From positions 248,001-312,000 of the forward strand of contig NZ_LTAX01000003.1 in NCBI RefSeq assembly GCF_001639745.1: a stretch of DNA of 64,000 bases, read 5' to 3'. Shown in pieces: positions 8,861 to 17,785 of the stretch (positions are counted from its first letter, which is position 1; the number at the start of each line of letters is the position of its first letter). A program made the translations under genes and the position numbers. This DNA is from Marinomonas gallaica. GTDB taxonomy: Bacteria; Pseudomonadota; Gammaproteobacteria; Pseudomonadales; Marinomonadaceae. The notes under the pieces were generated by a model. That model was not told where the DNA came from and did not search any database. It saw only the letters and a list, made by a program, of their open reading frames with translations.

Positions 8861-8888
8861 GATATAAAAACACATATATTTTTATATC
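8861..8888. repeat. AT-rich 10-bp inverted repeat before the FlxA-like gene
   Basis: GATATAAAAA (8861-8870) is repeated inverted at 8879-8888 with an 8-base loop. It lies just before the ribosome binding site AAGGAG (8895-8900) of the FlxA-like gene and could be an operator or a 5' leader hairpin. The 100 bases around it are strongly AT-rich. Confidence 0.5.
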
Positions 8889-8906
8889 GTATACAAGGAG
8901 TGTCAC

Positions 8907-9332
8907 ATGAGTGATTCGTTATCAATGAATCTCAAAGCGATTAGACCTGCCTCTTCCATGGTTTCTGAAACAGGGAAGCTTTCAGGCGATCGCAATGTCA
9001 CAAGCTATGCTGAAAAGTCACGCCAGTCACTTGATGAACAGCGTGGCGCCTCATCAGGCAGCCCAGAAATGCGCAAACTAAAGAGCGAATTGGCGGATCT
9101 AAAAATAGAACTAAAAGCCGCGCTTCAAGAAGGCGGTGGCGATGAAGCACAGCAAAAGATCCAAATGATTCAAGCTAAGATCGATCAAATAAACGCTCGG
9201 ATTCGCGAGCTAGAAAAGCAAGAAGCAGAAAAACGCGAGCAACGAAACAACCCTAATCAAGAAGACAGCGATCAAGCCAAAACCGATATCACTGCGCTTG
9301 ATATGGGCGCACTGATCAATGTTAAAGTTTGA
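8907..9332 (+). CDS. FlxA-like coiled-coil protein
   Basis: 141 residues. The middle (about 50-112) is a strong coiled coil, rich in Lys, Glu, Gln and Leu (KSELADLKIELKAALQEGG, then IDQINARIRELEKQEAEK), a pattern typical of the FlxA-like family, which is named after an E. coli gene under flagellar sigma control. The rest is hydrophilic and low-complexity. The ribosome binding site AAGGAG lies 6 bases before the ATG. Role unknown; no flagellar genes are in the window. Confidence 0.65.
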   Translation: MSDSLSMNLKAIRPASSMVSETGKLSGDRNVTSYAEKSRQSLDEQRGASSGSPEMRKLKSELADLKIELKAALQEGGGDEAQQKIQMIQAKIDQINARIRELEKQEAEKREQRNNPNQEDSDQAKTDITALDMGALINVKV

Positions 9333-9344
9333 GCGCTATGGTCG

Positions 9345-9563
9345 CTAGGCAAATGTATTGATATACAACGCTTCGACCTTGTCTCTTGCCCACTGGGTTT
9401 TGCGCAGGAATTTTAACGAAGACTTAACCGATGGATCATTACTAAAACACTTTACATTGACCTCTTTATAAAGACCTTCCCAACCGTATTGCTCAACCAA
9501 ACGTGTGAGAATTTTTTCTAGGCTTAACCCGTGTAGTGGGTTGTTCTGTTGCGCATGGCTCAT
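9345..9563 (-). CDS. VF530 family (DUF2132) small protein
   Basis: A 72-residue protein matching the VF530/DUF2132 family, recognisable by [23 protein letters not shown] and [19 protein letters not shown]. Family members are small compact cytoplasmic proteins with a predicted DNA-binding fold; function is not established. Stands alone on the minus strand. Confidence 0.85.
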   Translation of the reverse strand: MSHAQQNNPLHGLSLEKILTRLVEQYGWEGLYKEVNVKCFSNDPSVKSSLKFLRKTQWARDKVEALYINTFA

Positions 9564-9625
9564 TGGGATTCCTATATCTATGAGACCGCCTAATTAGGCA
9601 AAAAGGCAGTCTAACAGAGAATGCG

Positions 9626-10162
9626 TTAGAAGCTCGAATTTGGCTGCTGTAAAAATGACAGCTCTTCTTGGCTAGAGTTACGCCCTAAGATTTCATTGCG
9701 ATGAGGGTAACGCCCAAAACGATCGATAATGGCTTTATGTTGCTGCTCAAACTTTAAATTATTGTCATTGCCAAGTGCGGTAAATAATACCACTGCTTGC
9801 TCATGAATCTGCTTGGATTCACTGTGCATAAAGGGCATATATAAAAAGCTTCGTTGCGTCTCGGGCAATTCAAGATCAAAGCCCTTTGTAATGGCCGTCT
9901 GTGCCAACGCCAACGCGAGTGGATCACTGGCAAAAGACTCAGGCTTATCGCGGAAAATATTGCGAGAAAACTGATCCAATACAATGATTTCCGCCAAGCT
10001 CCCTAATGCGGTACTGCGCCACTCAAACAATTCGCATGCCCTAGCTTGAACATGAAGCGCTTCAAATCGATGCTTAATCGCTGTATCCAATGCCGCATCT
10101 TTTTGCCACCATTGCTTCGCTTCAAGCTCGGAAAACCAAAAGTCGATAACCGATTGATACAT
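9626..10162 (-). CDS. DUF924 family protein
   Basis: 178 residues from the ATG at 10162, chosen because GGGAG sits 6 bases upstream; an earlier in-frame ATG at 10180 would give six more residues. Family hallmarks are IDFWF...WWQKD near the N-terminus, LGSLAEIIVLDQFSRNIFR in the middle, then FLYMPFMHSE and FGRYPHRNEILGR. The fold is an all-helical, tetratricopeptide-like bundle; the function is not known. It follows the FAD enzyme gene so closely (stop of that gene at 10181) that the two are probably one operon. Confidence 0.85.
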   Translation of the reverse strand: MYQSVIDFWFSELEAKQWWQKDAALDTAIKHRFEALHVQARACELFEWRSTALGSLAEIIVLDQFSRNIFRDKPESFASDPLALALAQTAITKGFDLELPETQRSFLYMPFMHSESKQIHEQAVVLFTALGNDNNLKFEQQHKAIIDRFGRYPHRNEILGRNSSQEELSFLQQPNSSF

Positions 10163-10180
10163 AGAGTACTCCCACATCAT

Positions 10181-11644
10181 TTAAGGTGTTGTTCGTTTAA
10201 CAATGTTTAAGCTACGACCACGAGGCTCATCTACTTTTTGCAATACGATGTCCGAATGTAAAAATTCTGCCGCCGCGGCAGAGTCTTGTACTTTCACTGA
10301 GCTGCGAGCCAACATTTGCGCTTCAAAGTCTGTGAGGATCGCCTCTCGAATGCCCTTGTCTCGCCAAGCAGACAGCGGCCAACATCCAGTAGAAATATCT
10401 CGCGCCAACCCCAGCGCATCCAGTAACGCTTGGTTCGCGCCTTGACCTTTAAAGGGGCTCATCGGATGCGCTGCGTCACCAATAAGCGTCGCTTGCTGTG
10501 CTTCAGAAAAGTGCTCAGGCGTTAACAGTTCTCGGTCATAAACAGGGTAACCGGAGACCAAAGCTTCATCGGTAGCGGATAAGATTTGTGGAATCGGATC
10601 ATGCCATTGAGTTCGACGGCGCGCTTCTTCTTTTAAAGCCACTGGTCCTTTTGCACTAAGCTGAAGCGCGTCTTCTTCACTCATTCTAAAGCTTAACTGC
10701 CACATCACGGAATCGGCTTTGTAAGGCATGATGTAGATTCTCTCATTACCATTGGCGGTCTGAAATACCGTCGCCGCATCTAACAAATCACTTTGCAGAT
10801 CATCAAGCGCCTCTAAAGCGCAAATGCCCAAAATCACAATACAGCCAAGGTAACGTAATGGGGTTTGTGCCTCCCCAATGATCTGCTCGCGCACAATACT
10901 GCGAATGCCATCGGCTCCGACGACTAAATCTGCTTTGGCGTGTTTTACCTCACCAGACACATTCAGCGTCAGATCGACACGCCCTTCCGGAGATCTTTCA
11001 AACGACATTAATTGATGGTTCCATTGCACGTTATTTTGGCGATCAAGTTGTTGAATCAACGCTTGTCGCAACGATTGACGCGCCACATGAATATTCGTGC
11101 GCTTAGGCGCTGTTTTAGTGCCTTCGTGCACCCACTTTCGCATGCCCCATTCACCAACGACCTTTCCCTCAGGGGTGTGAACCACGTGTCGTGTCGACAC
11201 AACGCCTTCAGCCAACGCAGTGATGCCTAACCCCGCCATCTCTTTATTGGCTTGCTGAAGCGTCAACCCATAGCCTTGAGAGCGCGCGTCAAAACTGCTG
11301 TCACGCTCATACAGTGTGTAGGGAATACCGCGATGCAAACACGCCACTGCTAATGCCACCCCGCCGATACCGCCACCAATAATGGCCACGTGCGGATACG
11401 CTTCATTCACTGGTAAAAAACGATCACTAGCAAGCAAACCGCTGCCGTGGCACTTCCAGCATGTTTCTGGGTGCCCTTTAGGGCGCTCTGGTGCATCGCC
11501 TTCACCGCCTTGATCTTCGAAGGCAGCTAACTCTTTTTGGTATTGTAAACGTACTTTTTTACGCAACCGTCGGCTACGCTTGCCTCGGCCTTGGCACTCG
11601 GAGCACATCGCCCAACAGCGCTTTTCACTTTCTACATTGGTCAC
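10181..11644 (-). CDS. FAD-dependent monooxygenase with N-terminal DnaJ-like CxxCxGxG zinc motifs
   Basis: 487 residues. Residues 14-80 carry two CxxCxGxG repeats (CSECQGRG and CWKCHGSG), the zinc-binding pattern of DnaJ, separated by a basic helix. From about residue 85 a PheA/TetX-like FAD monooxygenase begins: the dinucleotide fold HVAIIGGGIGGVALA, the DG motif VVGADGIRS, and the second FAD motif LIGDAAHPMSPFKGQGANQA. Such enzymes use NAD(P)H and oxygen to hydroxylate small aromatic molecules; this substrate is unknown. It is upstream of and probably co-transcribed with the DUF924 gene. The zinc-like N-terminus is unusual for this enzyme class. Confidence 0.82.
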   Translation of the reverse strand: MTNVESEKRCWAMCSECQGRGKRSRRLRKKVRLQYQKELAAFEDQGGEGDAPERPKGHPETCWKCHGSGLLASDRFLPVNEAYPHVAIIGGGIGGVALAVACLHRGIPYTLYERDSSFDARSQGYGLTLQQANKEMAGLGITALAEGVVSTRHVVHTPEGKVVGEWGMRKWVHEGTKTAPKRTNIHVARQSLRQALIQQLDRQNNVQWNHQLMSFERSPEGRVDLTLNVSGEVKHAKADLVVGADGIRSIVREQIIGEAQTPLRYLGCIVILGICALEALDDLQSDLLDAATVFQTANGNERIYIMPYKADSVMWQLSFRMSEEDALQLSAKGPVALKEEARRRTQWHDPIPQILSATDEALVSGYPVYDRELLTPEHFSEAQQATLIGDAAHPMSPFKGQGANQALLDALGLARDISTGCWPLSAWRDKGIREAILTDFEAQMLARSSVKVQDSAAAAEFLHSDIVLQKVDEPRGRSLNIVKRTTP

Positions 11645-11848
11645 AGTTTAAGTCGCCTGATTATCCTGTTCTTTAATAAGCGAATGATAGCTGATCCAGA
11701 CACAACTGGGGGACTCGCTTATGCTTTTTTCAACCGACACTGGCATTAAGGTCAGAAAATAACGACTGAATGAGTCAGTCAAGAAAGTGTTTCGATATGA
11801 TATATAATCACGATAAATCATGAGTAATGCGTTAACGTAGGACAAGAA

Positions 11849-12100
11849 ATGAAAGACATCGAATTTTCAAAAGATCAAAAAGATAATATGGTGCATAAAG
11901 TAAAACGTTATTTTGACGATGAATTAGACCAAGACATTGGTGCCTTTGAGGCAGAGTTTCTAATCGATTTTTTGGCTAAAGAACTTGGACCCTATTTTTA
12001 TAATCGCGGGTTACAAGACGCGCAGCAAGCGTTGAATGACAAAATGGAAGAAGCCAATTACCTCATCCATGAGCTGGAACAGCCAGAGGGCTATTTATAA
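11849..12100 (+). CDS. DUF2164 family protein
   Basis: An 83-residue acidic, mainly helical protein. The family signature is clear: IEFSKDQKDNMVHKVKRYF, then LDQDIGAFEAEFLIDFLA and GPYFYNRGLQDAQ. Function unknown; widespread in gammaproteobacteria as a single small gene. Convergent with the NUDIX gene, 10 bases apart. Confidence 0.85.
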   Translation: MKDIEFSKDQKDNMVHKVKRYFDDELDQDIGAFEAEFLIDFLAKELGPYFYNRGLQDAQQALNDKMEEANYLIHELEQPEGYL

Positions 12101-12110
12101 GTTAGCCTGT

Positions 12111-12593
12111 CTAAATTAAACGATTCATTGTCTCATCTGGCCCTTGGATATAACTCCCAACATGATGGCTGAAGTCCTTTTGTCTCACTTTATCGACTAG
12201 ATATAGCAAGTCATCTGGATAAGATCGACGTTGAGGCAACTCGCTAAATGGGACCCATTCTACCGCTTGGATAACGGACTCGTCGTTTAAGCCTTCTAAA
12301 TTCTCTAAATGAGGTTCCCCAGTGTAATTCGTCACATGATAGTAAAGCTCGATATTATAGCGATTCGTCTCACATTCTAAAAATTCACGGACACAAATAA
12401 GCTCGCCGATTGTGGTTTCAATACCGGCTTCTTCGAAGTATTCACGGCGTAGGCAGCCTTTGCTTGTAACGTCTTCAGGCTCAAATCCACCGCCTGGCGG
12501 CACCCAATACTCACCGGTTTCATCTTCTATTCGAAGTAATAAAATAGCGTCATGCCGAATCAATATTCCAGCGGCGCGAATACGATGCTCCAC
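12111..12593 (-). CDS. NUDIX hydrolase
   Basis: Hydrolyses a nucleoside diphosphate linked to another moiety. A GTG start at 12593 is preferred because GGGAGAG lies just upstream and the protein then begins VEHRIRAAGILI, where family members usually begin; an ATG at 12638 would add 15 residues. The NUDIX box ends REYFEEAGI, matching the catalytic REUxEExGU, but the stretch from GGGFEPED to that point is one residue longer than consensus, so the first conserved Glu is displaced. About 160 residues. Substrate unknown. Confidence 0.82.
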   Translation of the reverse strand: MEHRIRAAGILIRHDAILLLRIEDETGEYWVPPGGGFEPEDVTSKGCLRREYFEEAGIETTIGELICVREFLECETNRYNIELYYHVTNYTGEPHLENLEGLNDESVIQAVEWVPFSELPQRRSYPDDLLYLVDKVRQKDFSHHVGSYIQGPDETMNRLI

Positions 12594-12702
12594 GTTTACT
12601 CTCTCCCTATCGAATAAATGACAAGTACTTGTGACCAACTTAGATTAACAATCAGAAATCTTAGCTTTTTTTTATGAACCATTTCTAGACTTCTTTCGTA
12701 CC

Positions 12703-12725
12703 ATTACGCCTAACCGTGGCGTAAT
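12703..12725. repeat. 8-bp inverted repeat in the NUDIX / FAD-enzyme divergent intergenic region
   Basis: ATTACGCC (12703-12710) and GGCGTAAT (12718-12725) with a 7-base spacer. It lies between two divergent genes and has no T-run, so an operator is more likely than a terminator. Low certainty. Confidence 0.4.
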
Positions 12726-12906
12726 CTGCAGTGACGCAAATAGACCTTAAATCGATGCACTCAGATTAGCTTTATTTGCACTCTTCGCACGATAAAAGTA
12801 AATGCCTTTTTTACAGCAAATGCATACGGCATGCTGCTATAAAAACAAGCATTAGCCGCGTAGAATGTCGCCAAATAACTCAACCTTTACAGAATGAGCG
12901 AAGTTA

Positions 12907-14406
12907 ATGACTCAAACACTTACAGGTGAAAACTTGCGCGCAGCTAAAGCTAAGAAAGTAGCTGTTGTTGGCGCAGGAGTCGCGGGCTCGACCATCGCAT
13001 TACGTCTGGCCGAGCTGGGAATCGATACAACCCTAATCGAGAAAGGTCCAAGCTTAGTCAATGGCCCTCCATTTTGCCATTTACATGCGGGCGGTAATCT
13101 CTACCGTGAAATTTCAGACCAGCAGTGCTTGACCTTATTGCAGCAATCCATTGACACAACAAAAGTCTACGTGCAGAGCATCAATGTACGTCCAACGGTT
13201 TTGGCCGTACCAACATCGGATCCAAGTGAACCTTTGGACTTATTGCCTCGCTTGGAAAAACTACGCACACAGTATCAAGTACTGGTCGATCAAGATGCCA
13301 GCAACGAAGTATTAGGCAAACCTGCTGATTACTTTCGTTTGTATGACCGAGCAGAAATTGAAGCCATTGGGCAAAGACCTCTACCAGAACAAGCACAATG
13401 TGACGAAGATTGGTTGGTCGCGTTTGCCAAACAGGTAAATTTAGACACGATAAAATTTCCTTTGGTTGTCGTTCAGGAGTACGGTTTATCCGCTTTTCGT
13501 TGGGCTGCAATCGCGAACCTCGCGATTGACCGTTTGCCGAGTTGTCACCTTCAAACTCATACCAGTGTTGTCGACATTCGCCGCAGCGAAACCGGTAAAG
13601 GCTGGCAAATCATCACCAAACCGGCATCCCGAAATTCAGAATCAACGGTCAATCAAGACGTTCAAGTGACTGAGTACGATTACGTAGTAAACGCCTGCGG
13701 TTTTAAAAGTGGTGAGCTAGACGATATGATCAAGGCCAAACGACAACGTATGGTCGAATTCAAAGCGTCTTTTGTCACACATTGGCCAGAGTGCCAAGGC
13801 CTATGGCCTGAAATTGTTTTTCATGGTCAACGCGGTACACCTCAAGGCATGGCGCAGTTAACGCCCTACCCTGGTGGTTACTTCCAATTACATGGTATGA
13901 CGCAAGCGATCACTTTATTTGAAGGCGGTTTAGTTGCCAGTAGTGAGCAAAGTGCGCAGCCTAGATTGGCGCCACATTTTATTAAAAAAATTGATGAGCA
14001 ATGGCCAGAGCACTTAGTGACAGAGCGTACGGTTAGTAATATTGCGCATATTGCTAAATTTATCCCTGACTTTAAATCCGCAAAAACCGCGTCAAAACCG
14101 TTATTTGGTGCGCAGCAAATTCCAGGGGAAGACCCAGATTTACGAGCAGCGGATGTCTCGTTTGATCAGCAAGGCTACGCACGTGCCGAAATTGTCAAAG
14201 CCTCCTCAGCTTTAGCAACGGCTGATGCCATTTTGAAGGACTTACTCGAAACAGGTGTGATCAAATCGGAGCTGGCGCAGCACTACTTAACTGAGCATTA
14301 CTTCCCAGTGACAAAGCAATGCCGAAGCGATGAGATTACTAAACTGGCGGAACAATTTGCCCGCGACCGTCACTATCCAGATGCGCTGGCGAGGAACTTC
14401 AGCTAA
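12907..14406 (+). CDS. FAD-dependent oxidoreductase (DAO-like fold)
   Basis: 499 residues. An N-terminal Rossmann fold binds FAD (KVAVVGAGVAGSTIALRLAELG, glycines near residues 22-28), followed by GPPFCHLHAGGNLY, which positions the flavin in DAO/malate-quinone-oxidoreductase-like enzymes; VVNACGFKSGE is the second FAD-contact strand. It has no signal peptide. The substrate is not evident. The ATG is 6 bases after GAGCGAAG. It is monocistronic with a good terminator. Confidence 0.75.
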   Translation: MTQTLTGENLRAAKAKKVAVVGAGVAGSTIALRLAELGIDTTLIEKGPSLVNGPPFCHLHAGGNLYREISDQQCLTLLQQSIDTTKVYVQSINVRPTVLAVPTSDPSEPLDLLPRLEKLRTQYQVLVDQDASNEVLGKPADYFRLYDRAEIEAIGQRPLPEQAQCDEDWLVAFAKQVNLDTIKFPLVVVQEYGLSAFRWAAIANLAIDRLPSCHLQTHTSVVDIRRSETGKGWQIITKPASRNSESTVNQDVQVTEYDYVVNACGFKSGELDDMIKAKRQRMVEFKASFVTHWPECQGLWPEIVFHGQRGTPQGMAQLTPYPGGYFQLHGMTQAITLFEGGLVASSEQSAQPRLAPHFIKKIDEQWPEHLVTERTVSNIAHIAKFIPDFKSAKTASKPLFGAQQIPGEDPDLRAADVSFDQQGYARAEIVKASSALATADAILKDLLETGVIKSELAQHYLTEHYFPVTKQCRSDEITKLAEQFARDRHYPDALARNFS

Positions 14407-14425
14407 CACTTAAAGAGTACGTCAT

Positions 14426-14460
14426 AAACAAAGCTTGGTTATTTGGCCAAGCTTTGTTTT
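14426..14460 (+). terminator. Intrinsic terminator after the FAD oxidoreductase gene
   Basis: Stem 14426-14438 with 14447-14459, 13 bp, 8-base loop, ending in TTTT on the plus strand. Confidence 0.88.
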
Positions 14461-14546
14461 AACATTTTGAACCTGACTCTTAGAAGCAATAATAGATCAT
14501 TGAAGCATCGGGGGTTGCATGCCATGAACCAGATACACGACGGCGT

Positions 14547-15137
14547 TCACTTTGGCAGATAGCGATAATGACCCGTAATTGGGTAATCAAACAGCATATC
14601 CTCAAGTTCTGGCCCATAACCAATATTATGAACCATTAATGGCCGTTCTTGGTCTTTTGACCAGAGATCTGAAACGATGCCAATGTGTGGCTTATTGCCT
14701 GGAAGCATCCATGTGACAATATCTCCTGATTGATACTGAGCCCCCTGCTCATAAATAGGCAACTCACTACCATGACGACTGAAAAATGTTTGTAGGTTCG
14801 GGACACGCCGGTGATCAATATTAGCGTCGGGGCGCTTTAGTCCCCAAATTCTATTCGACGGATAGAGTGAAAAGTTAGCCGTCATATCCTCGTGCACCCG
14901 CTCTTGAAGATCTATCCCCAACGCTCGATAGCTGCGAATAATTACATCAGTGCATACGCCAAAATGCGCAGGAACATCGCCATTGGGGTAATCCAGTTTA
15001 TAATAACTGCCATGATAAATGACATAATGCTTTGTGCGTTCTTTCGCGGCGTCGGAAAGAGTCACAATATCGGGTTGATCAGCAAACGAGTAAGTTGTTG
15101 CACATAGCATGAAAAAGAGTGCGTTAAAGCGTCTCAT
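14547..15137 (-). CDS. DUF1287 family exported protein
   Basis: 196 residues with a signal peptide (about 1-19, ending YSFA). The mature part has the DUF1287 pattern: GVCTDVIIRSYRALGIDLQ, then HEDM, WGLKRPDANIDHRRVPNL, GDIVTWML and PHIGIVSD. The conserved Cys-Thr-Asp together with His residues in DH, PHIG and VHNIG resembles the catalytic layout of NlpC/P60-type amidases, so a periplasmic peptidoglycan-related hydrolase is plausible, but this is inference. Single gene. Confidence 0.82.
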   Translation of the reverse strand: MRRFNALFFMLCATTYSFADQPDIVTLSDAAKERTKHYVIYHGSYYKLDYPNGDVPAHFGVCTDVIIRSYRALGIDLQERVHEDMTANFSLYPSNRIWGLKRPDANIDHRRVPNLQTFFSRHGSELPIYEQGAQYQSGDIVTWMLPGNKPHIGIVSDLWSKDQERPLMVHNIGYGPELEDMLFDYPITGHYRYLPK

Positions 15138-15458
15138 ATTAATCCCTTAAAGCCCTTTCTGTTCTGAATCCATCATTAATAGAGAGGTCCATGCTGACAT
15201 TCAATCTCTCCATCTCAACATTACACTAACCTGACTTTTCAGACAGACAAACATGACATATAACACTGTCGATTGGCCCTAACCTCATAGCCCCATCACA
15301 TGCGCGTTATCACACAAGAATGCCACAGCACTGGCGTGTGACACTCTTGATCATAAATTATACTTATATGATTTAGATCATCACTCTCTGAGCATAGACG
15401 CCCTATGCTATGCACCAGTCTTATCACACACAGAAGCGCTGAACACTAAGGAGAGAAC
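15138..15458. other. Intergenic region with divergent promoters
   Basis: 321 bases between the DUF1287 gene (minus) and the DASS transporter gene (plus). No ORF is supported. It holds an FNR-like dyad (15368-15381) and the ribosome binding site AAGGAG just before the transporter ATG. Confidence 0.5.
15368..15381. promoter_or_regulatory. FNR/ANR-like site upstream of the DASS transporter
   Basis: ATGATTTAGATCAT keeps the TGAT-N4-ATCA core of the FNR consensus TTGAT-N4-ATCAA, with one mismatch per half. It is 78 bases before the transporter start. Oxygen-responsive control of a dicarboxylate-type carrier would make sense, but a single near-match can occur by chance. Confidence 0.4.
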
Positions 15459-16925
15459 ATGAAAGCGGGTGGAGTAAACGTTGTTCCCGGAATTTTATCG
15501 GTCGTTTTAACCTTAGGACTTTGGTTTGTCGTCCCCATTCCTGATGGCGTTTCAGTTAATGCTTGGCATTTATTGGCGTTATTTGTCGGCACCATCGCGG
15601 CCATTATTGGTAAGGTCATGCCCATTGGCGCTATAGCGATTTTAGCCATTACGCTAGTAGCTTTAACCGGTGTAACCAATGATTCCCCATCCGGTGCCAT
15701 TAAAGATGCATTAAGCGGCTTCTCTAACTCGCTCATCTGGCTCATTGGTATCGCAATTGTCATTTCTCGGGGGTTATCAAAAACAGGGCTCGGTAACCGT
15801 GTAGGTTATTATTTTATTGCGCTTTTTGGCAAAAAAACCATTGGTGTAGGCTACGCACTGGCTTTGTCAGAACTCATAATTGCCCCGGTAACGCCCAGTA
15901 ACACGGCTCGTGGTGGTGGTGTTATTCACCCTATCATGAAGTCTATTGCCAACAGCTTTGGCTCCTCACCCGAAGCGGGCACCTCTCGTAAGATCGGCCA
16001 TTATCTGGCACTGGTAAACTATCATATTAACCCTATCACATCGGCTATGTTCATTACCGCCACGGCGCCTAACCCATTGATTGTCAAGTTTATTGCAGAC
16101 GCCACAGGTGCCGACATCAGTATTACATGGGGAACCTGGGCGCTCGCCGCGTTATTGCCTGGTTTAGTATGTATCGCGTTGGTTCCGCTGGTGGTATACG
16201 CCATCTACCCGCCTGAAATTAAAAACACACCTGACGCAAAAACCTACGCTCAATCAAAATTAACCGAAATGGGCGTCATGAGTTACGGTGAGAAAGTAAT
16301 GGTATTCGTGTTTACACTACTATTATTACTGTGGGCAGGTGTACCGGCCCTTTTGTTTGGTGATGACTTTATCGTCAACACCACCGCAGTCGCTTTTTTA
16401 GGATTGTCCATTTTGCTTGTCACCGGGGTGCTCAGTTGGGAAGATGTGCTCAAAGAAAAGTCCGCATGGGACACAGTGGTATGGTTTTCGGCTTTAGTGA
16501 TGATGGCGACCTTTCTTAACAAGCTTGGATTGGTCAACTGGTTCTCTTCAGTCGTAGAAAACAACATTGAGCATTTTGGCTTTGATTGGCCTATTTCTGT
16601 GATGATTCTAGTCGCCATTTACTTCTATGCGCATTACTTTTTTGCCAGTACCACCGCACACATTACCGCGATGTTTGCAGCCTTCTACGCGGCCGGATTA
16701 GCGCTTGGGGCACCACCACTCTATTTAGGGTTGCTGCTTGCCGGCGCGTCGTCACTGATGATGTCTTTAACACATTATGCTACAGGTACCTCGCCAATCA
16801 TCTTTGGCTCTGGTTATGTGTCGATGGAAGACTGGTGGCTCATGGGCTTTATTATGAGTCTAGTTAATTTGACCATTTGGGGCTGCGTCGGTGGACTCTG
16901 GTGGAAACTCTTGGGGTTTTGGTAA
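15459..16925 (+). CDS. DASS family (SLC13/CitT) anion:sodium symporter or antiporter
   Basis: Inner-membrane carrier of 488 residues with about 12 hydrophobic segments. Family features include the helix-hairpin signatures SELIIAPVTPSNTARGGGV and the second half LTHYATGTSPIIFGSGYV, equivalent to the SNT and SxT substrate/sodium motifs; ITATAPNPLIV is a further family motif. Likely substrates are C4-dicarboxylates, 2-oxoglutarate or citrate-like tricarboxylates, which cannot be separated from sequence. The ribosome binding site is AAGGAGAG. Monocistronic with a terminator 55 bases after the stop. Confidence 0.88.
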   Translation: MKAGGVNVVPGILSVVLTLGLWFVVPIPDGVSVNAWHLLALFVGTIAAIIGKVMPIGAIAILAITLVALTGVTNDSPSGAIKDALSGFSNSLIWLIGIAIVISRGLSKTGLGNRVGYYFIALFGKKTIGVGYALALSELIIAPVTPSNTARGGGVIHPIMKSIANSFGSSPEAGTSRKIGHYLALVNYHINPITSAMFITATAPNPLIVKFIADATGADISITWGTWALAALLPGLVCIALVPLVVYAIYPPEIKNTPDAKTYAQSKLTEMGVMSYGEKVMVFVFTLLLLLWAGVPALLFGDDFIVNTTAVAFLGLSILLVTGVLSWEDVLKEKSAWDTVVWFSALVMMATFLNKLGLVNWFSSVVENNIEHFGFDWPISVMILVAIYFYAHYFFASTTAHITAMFAAFYAAGLALGAPPLYLGLLLAGASSLMMSLTHYATGTSPIIFGSGYVSMEDWWLMGFIMSLVNLTIWGCVGGLWWKLLGFW

Positions 16926-16980
16926 TAAAACACATTGTTTAGCGCATTTGAATAGCGCCATATTTAAGCTCATACAACGG

Positions 16981-17014
16981 AAAAAGCTCGGCCGTTTGAC
17001 CAAGCTTTTTCGTT
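16981..17014. terminator. Bidirectional intrinsic terminator between DASS gene and gph
   Basis: Stem 16981-16991 with 17000-17010, one mismatch, A-run on the left and T-run on the right. It sits between the convergent DASS and gph genes and can serve both. Confidence 0.85.
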
Positions 17015-17023
17015 TTATCATTC

Positions 17024-17719
17024 TTAAGCAGGCTCTTGAATCCCCTTTAGAACCGACAATAATCCCTTAAAATCACTGAAAAGATGATTGGGTTGATGGA
17101 CGGCTAAATCTTCATCGTAGTTATAGCCATAAGTTAAGCCAATACTGTCCATGTTGGCGGCTTTAGCAGCCAGAATATCATTTTTAGAATCACCAATCAT
17201 GACGCATTGATCGACCGATACCTCAAACCATTTGCACGCAGTATACAGTGGCAATGGGTGAGGTTTTCGCTCTGCAAGCGAATCGCCCCCTAAAATGAGC
17301 TCAAAGATCCCTGATAAACCTAACCCATCTAATATTGGTGCAACAAACTTTTCCGGCTTGTTGGTAATAATGCCTAAGCGATAGCCCTGTGCTTTAAGAG
17401 CCAGCAAAGTGTCTTTCACATTCCCATACAGCTTAGACTTATCACACACACACTTCGCATAAAAGTCTAAGAATACCGCCAACGCGTTATCCACCAATGT
17501 CTGAAGCAATTCGGGATCGACGTCTTTATCACCACTTAAGGCACGTAAAATCAACATCAATGCACCGTTGCCAACCCAATTACGAACTGTCGCTTCAGGA
17601 AAAGGCTCTCGACCTAAATGAATAAGCGTTTGGTTAACCGCAGCGGCTAAATCGGGCGCACTGTCTACCAGCGTGCCGTCCAAATCAAATAACAATACTT
17701 GTTTATCTTCTAAAATCAC
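17024..17719 (-). CDS. gph: Phosphoglycolate phosphatase (HAD family)
   Basis: Dephosphorylates 2-phosphoglycolate arising from oxidative DNA damage repair and metabolism. 231 residues. HAD motif I is FDLDGTLVDS (residues 11-20, nucleophile Asp12), motif II is ITNK, the lysine is in GGDSLAERKPHPLP, and motif IV is GDSKND. The cap insert between motifs I and II is of the helical type found in Gph. The only reservation is that other HAD phosphatases share these motifs. Followed downstream by the shared terminator. Confidence 0.86.
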   Translation of the reverse strand: MILEDKQVLLFDLDGTLVDSAPDLAAAVNQTLIHLGREPFPEATVRNWVGNGALMLILRALSGDKDVDPELLQTLVDNALAVFLDFYAKCVCDKSKLYGNVKDTLLALKAQGYRLGIITNKPEKFVAPILDGLGLSGIFELILGGDSLAERKPHPLPLYTACKWFEVSVDQCVMIGDSKNDILAAKAANMDSIGLTYGYNYDEDLAVHQPNHLFSDFKGLLSVLKGIQEPA

Positions 17720-17785
17720 GCTAGCTCTCTACGATTGAATACGCTGACAAATAAAAAGGGATGCAAAAGAGCCCTTTCGTCCTAT

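Noticed and set aside
11648..11845. Minus-strand ORF of 65 codons
   Set aside because: No ribosome binding site or recognisable sequence; lies in the promoter region of the DUF2164 gene.
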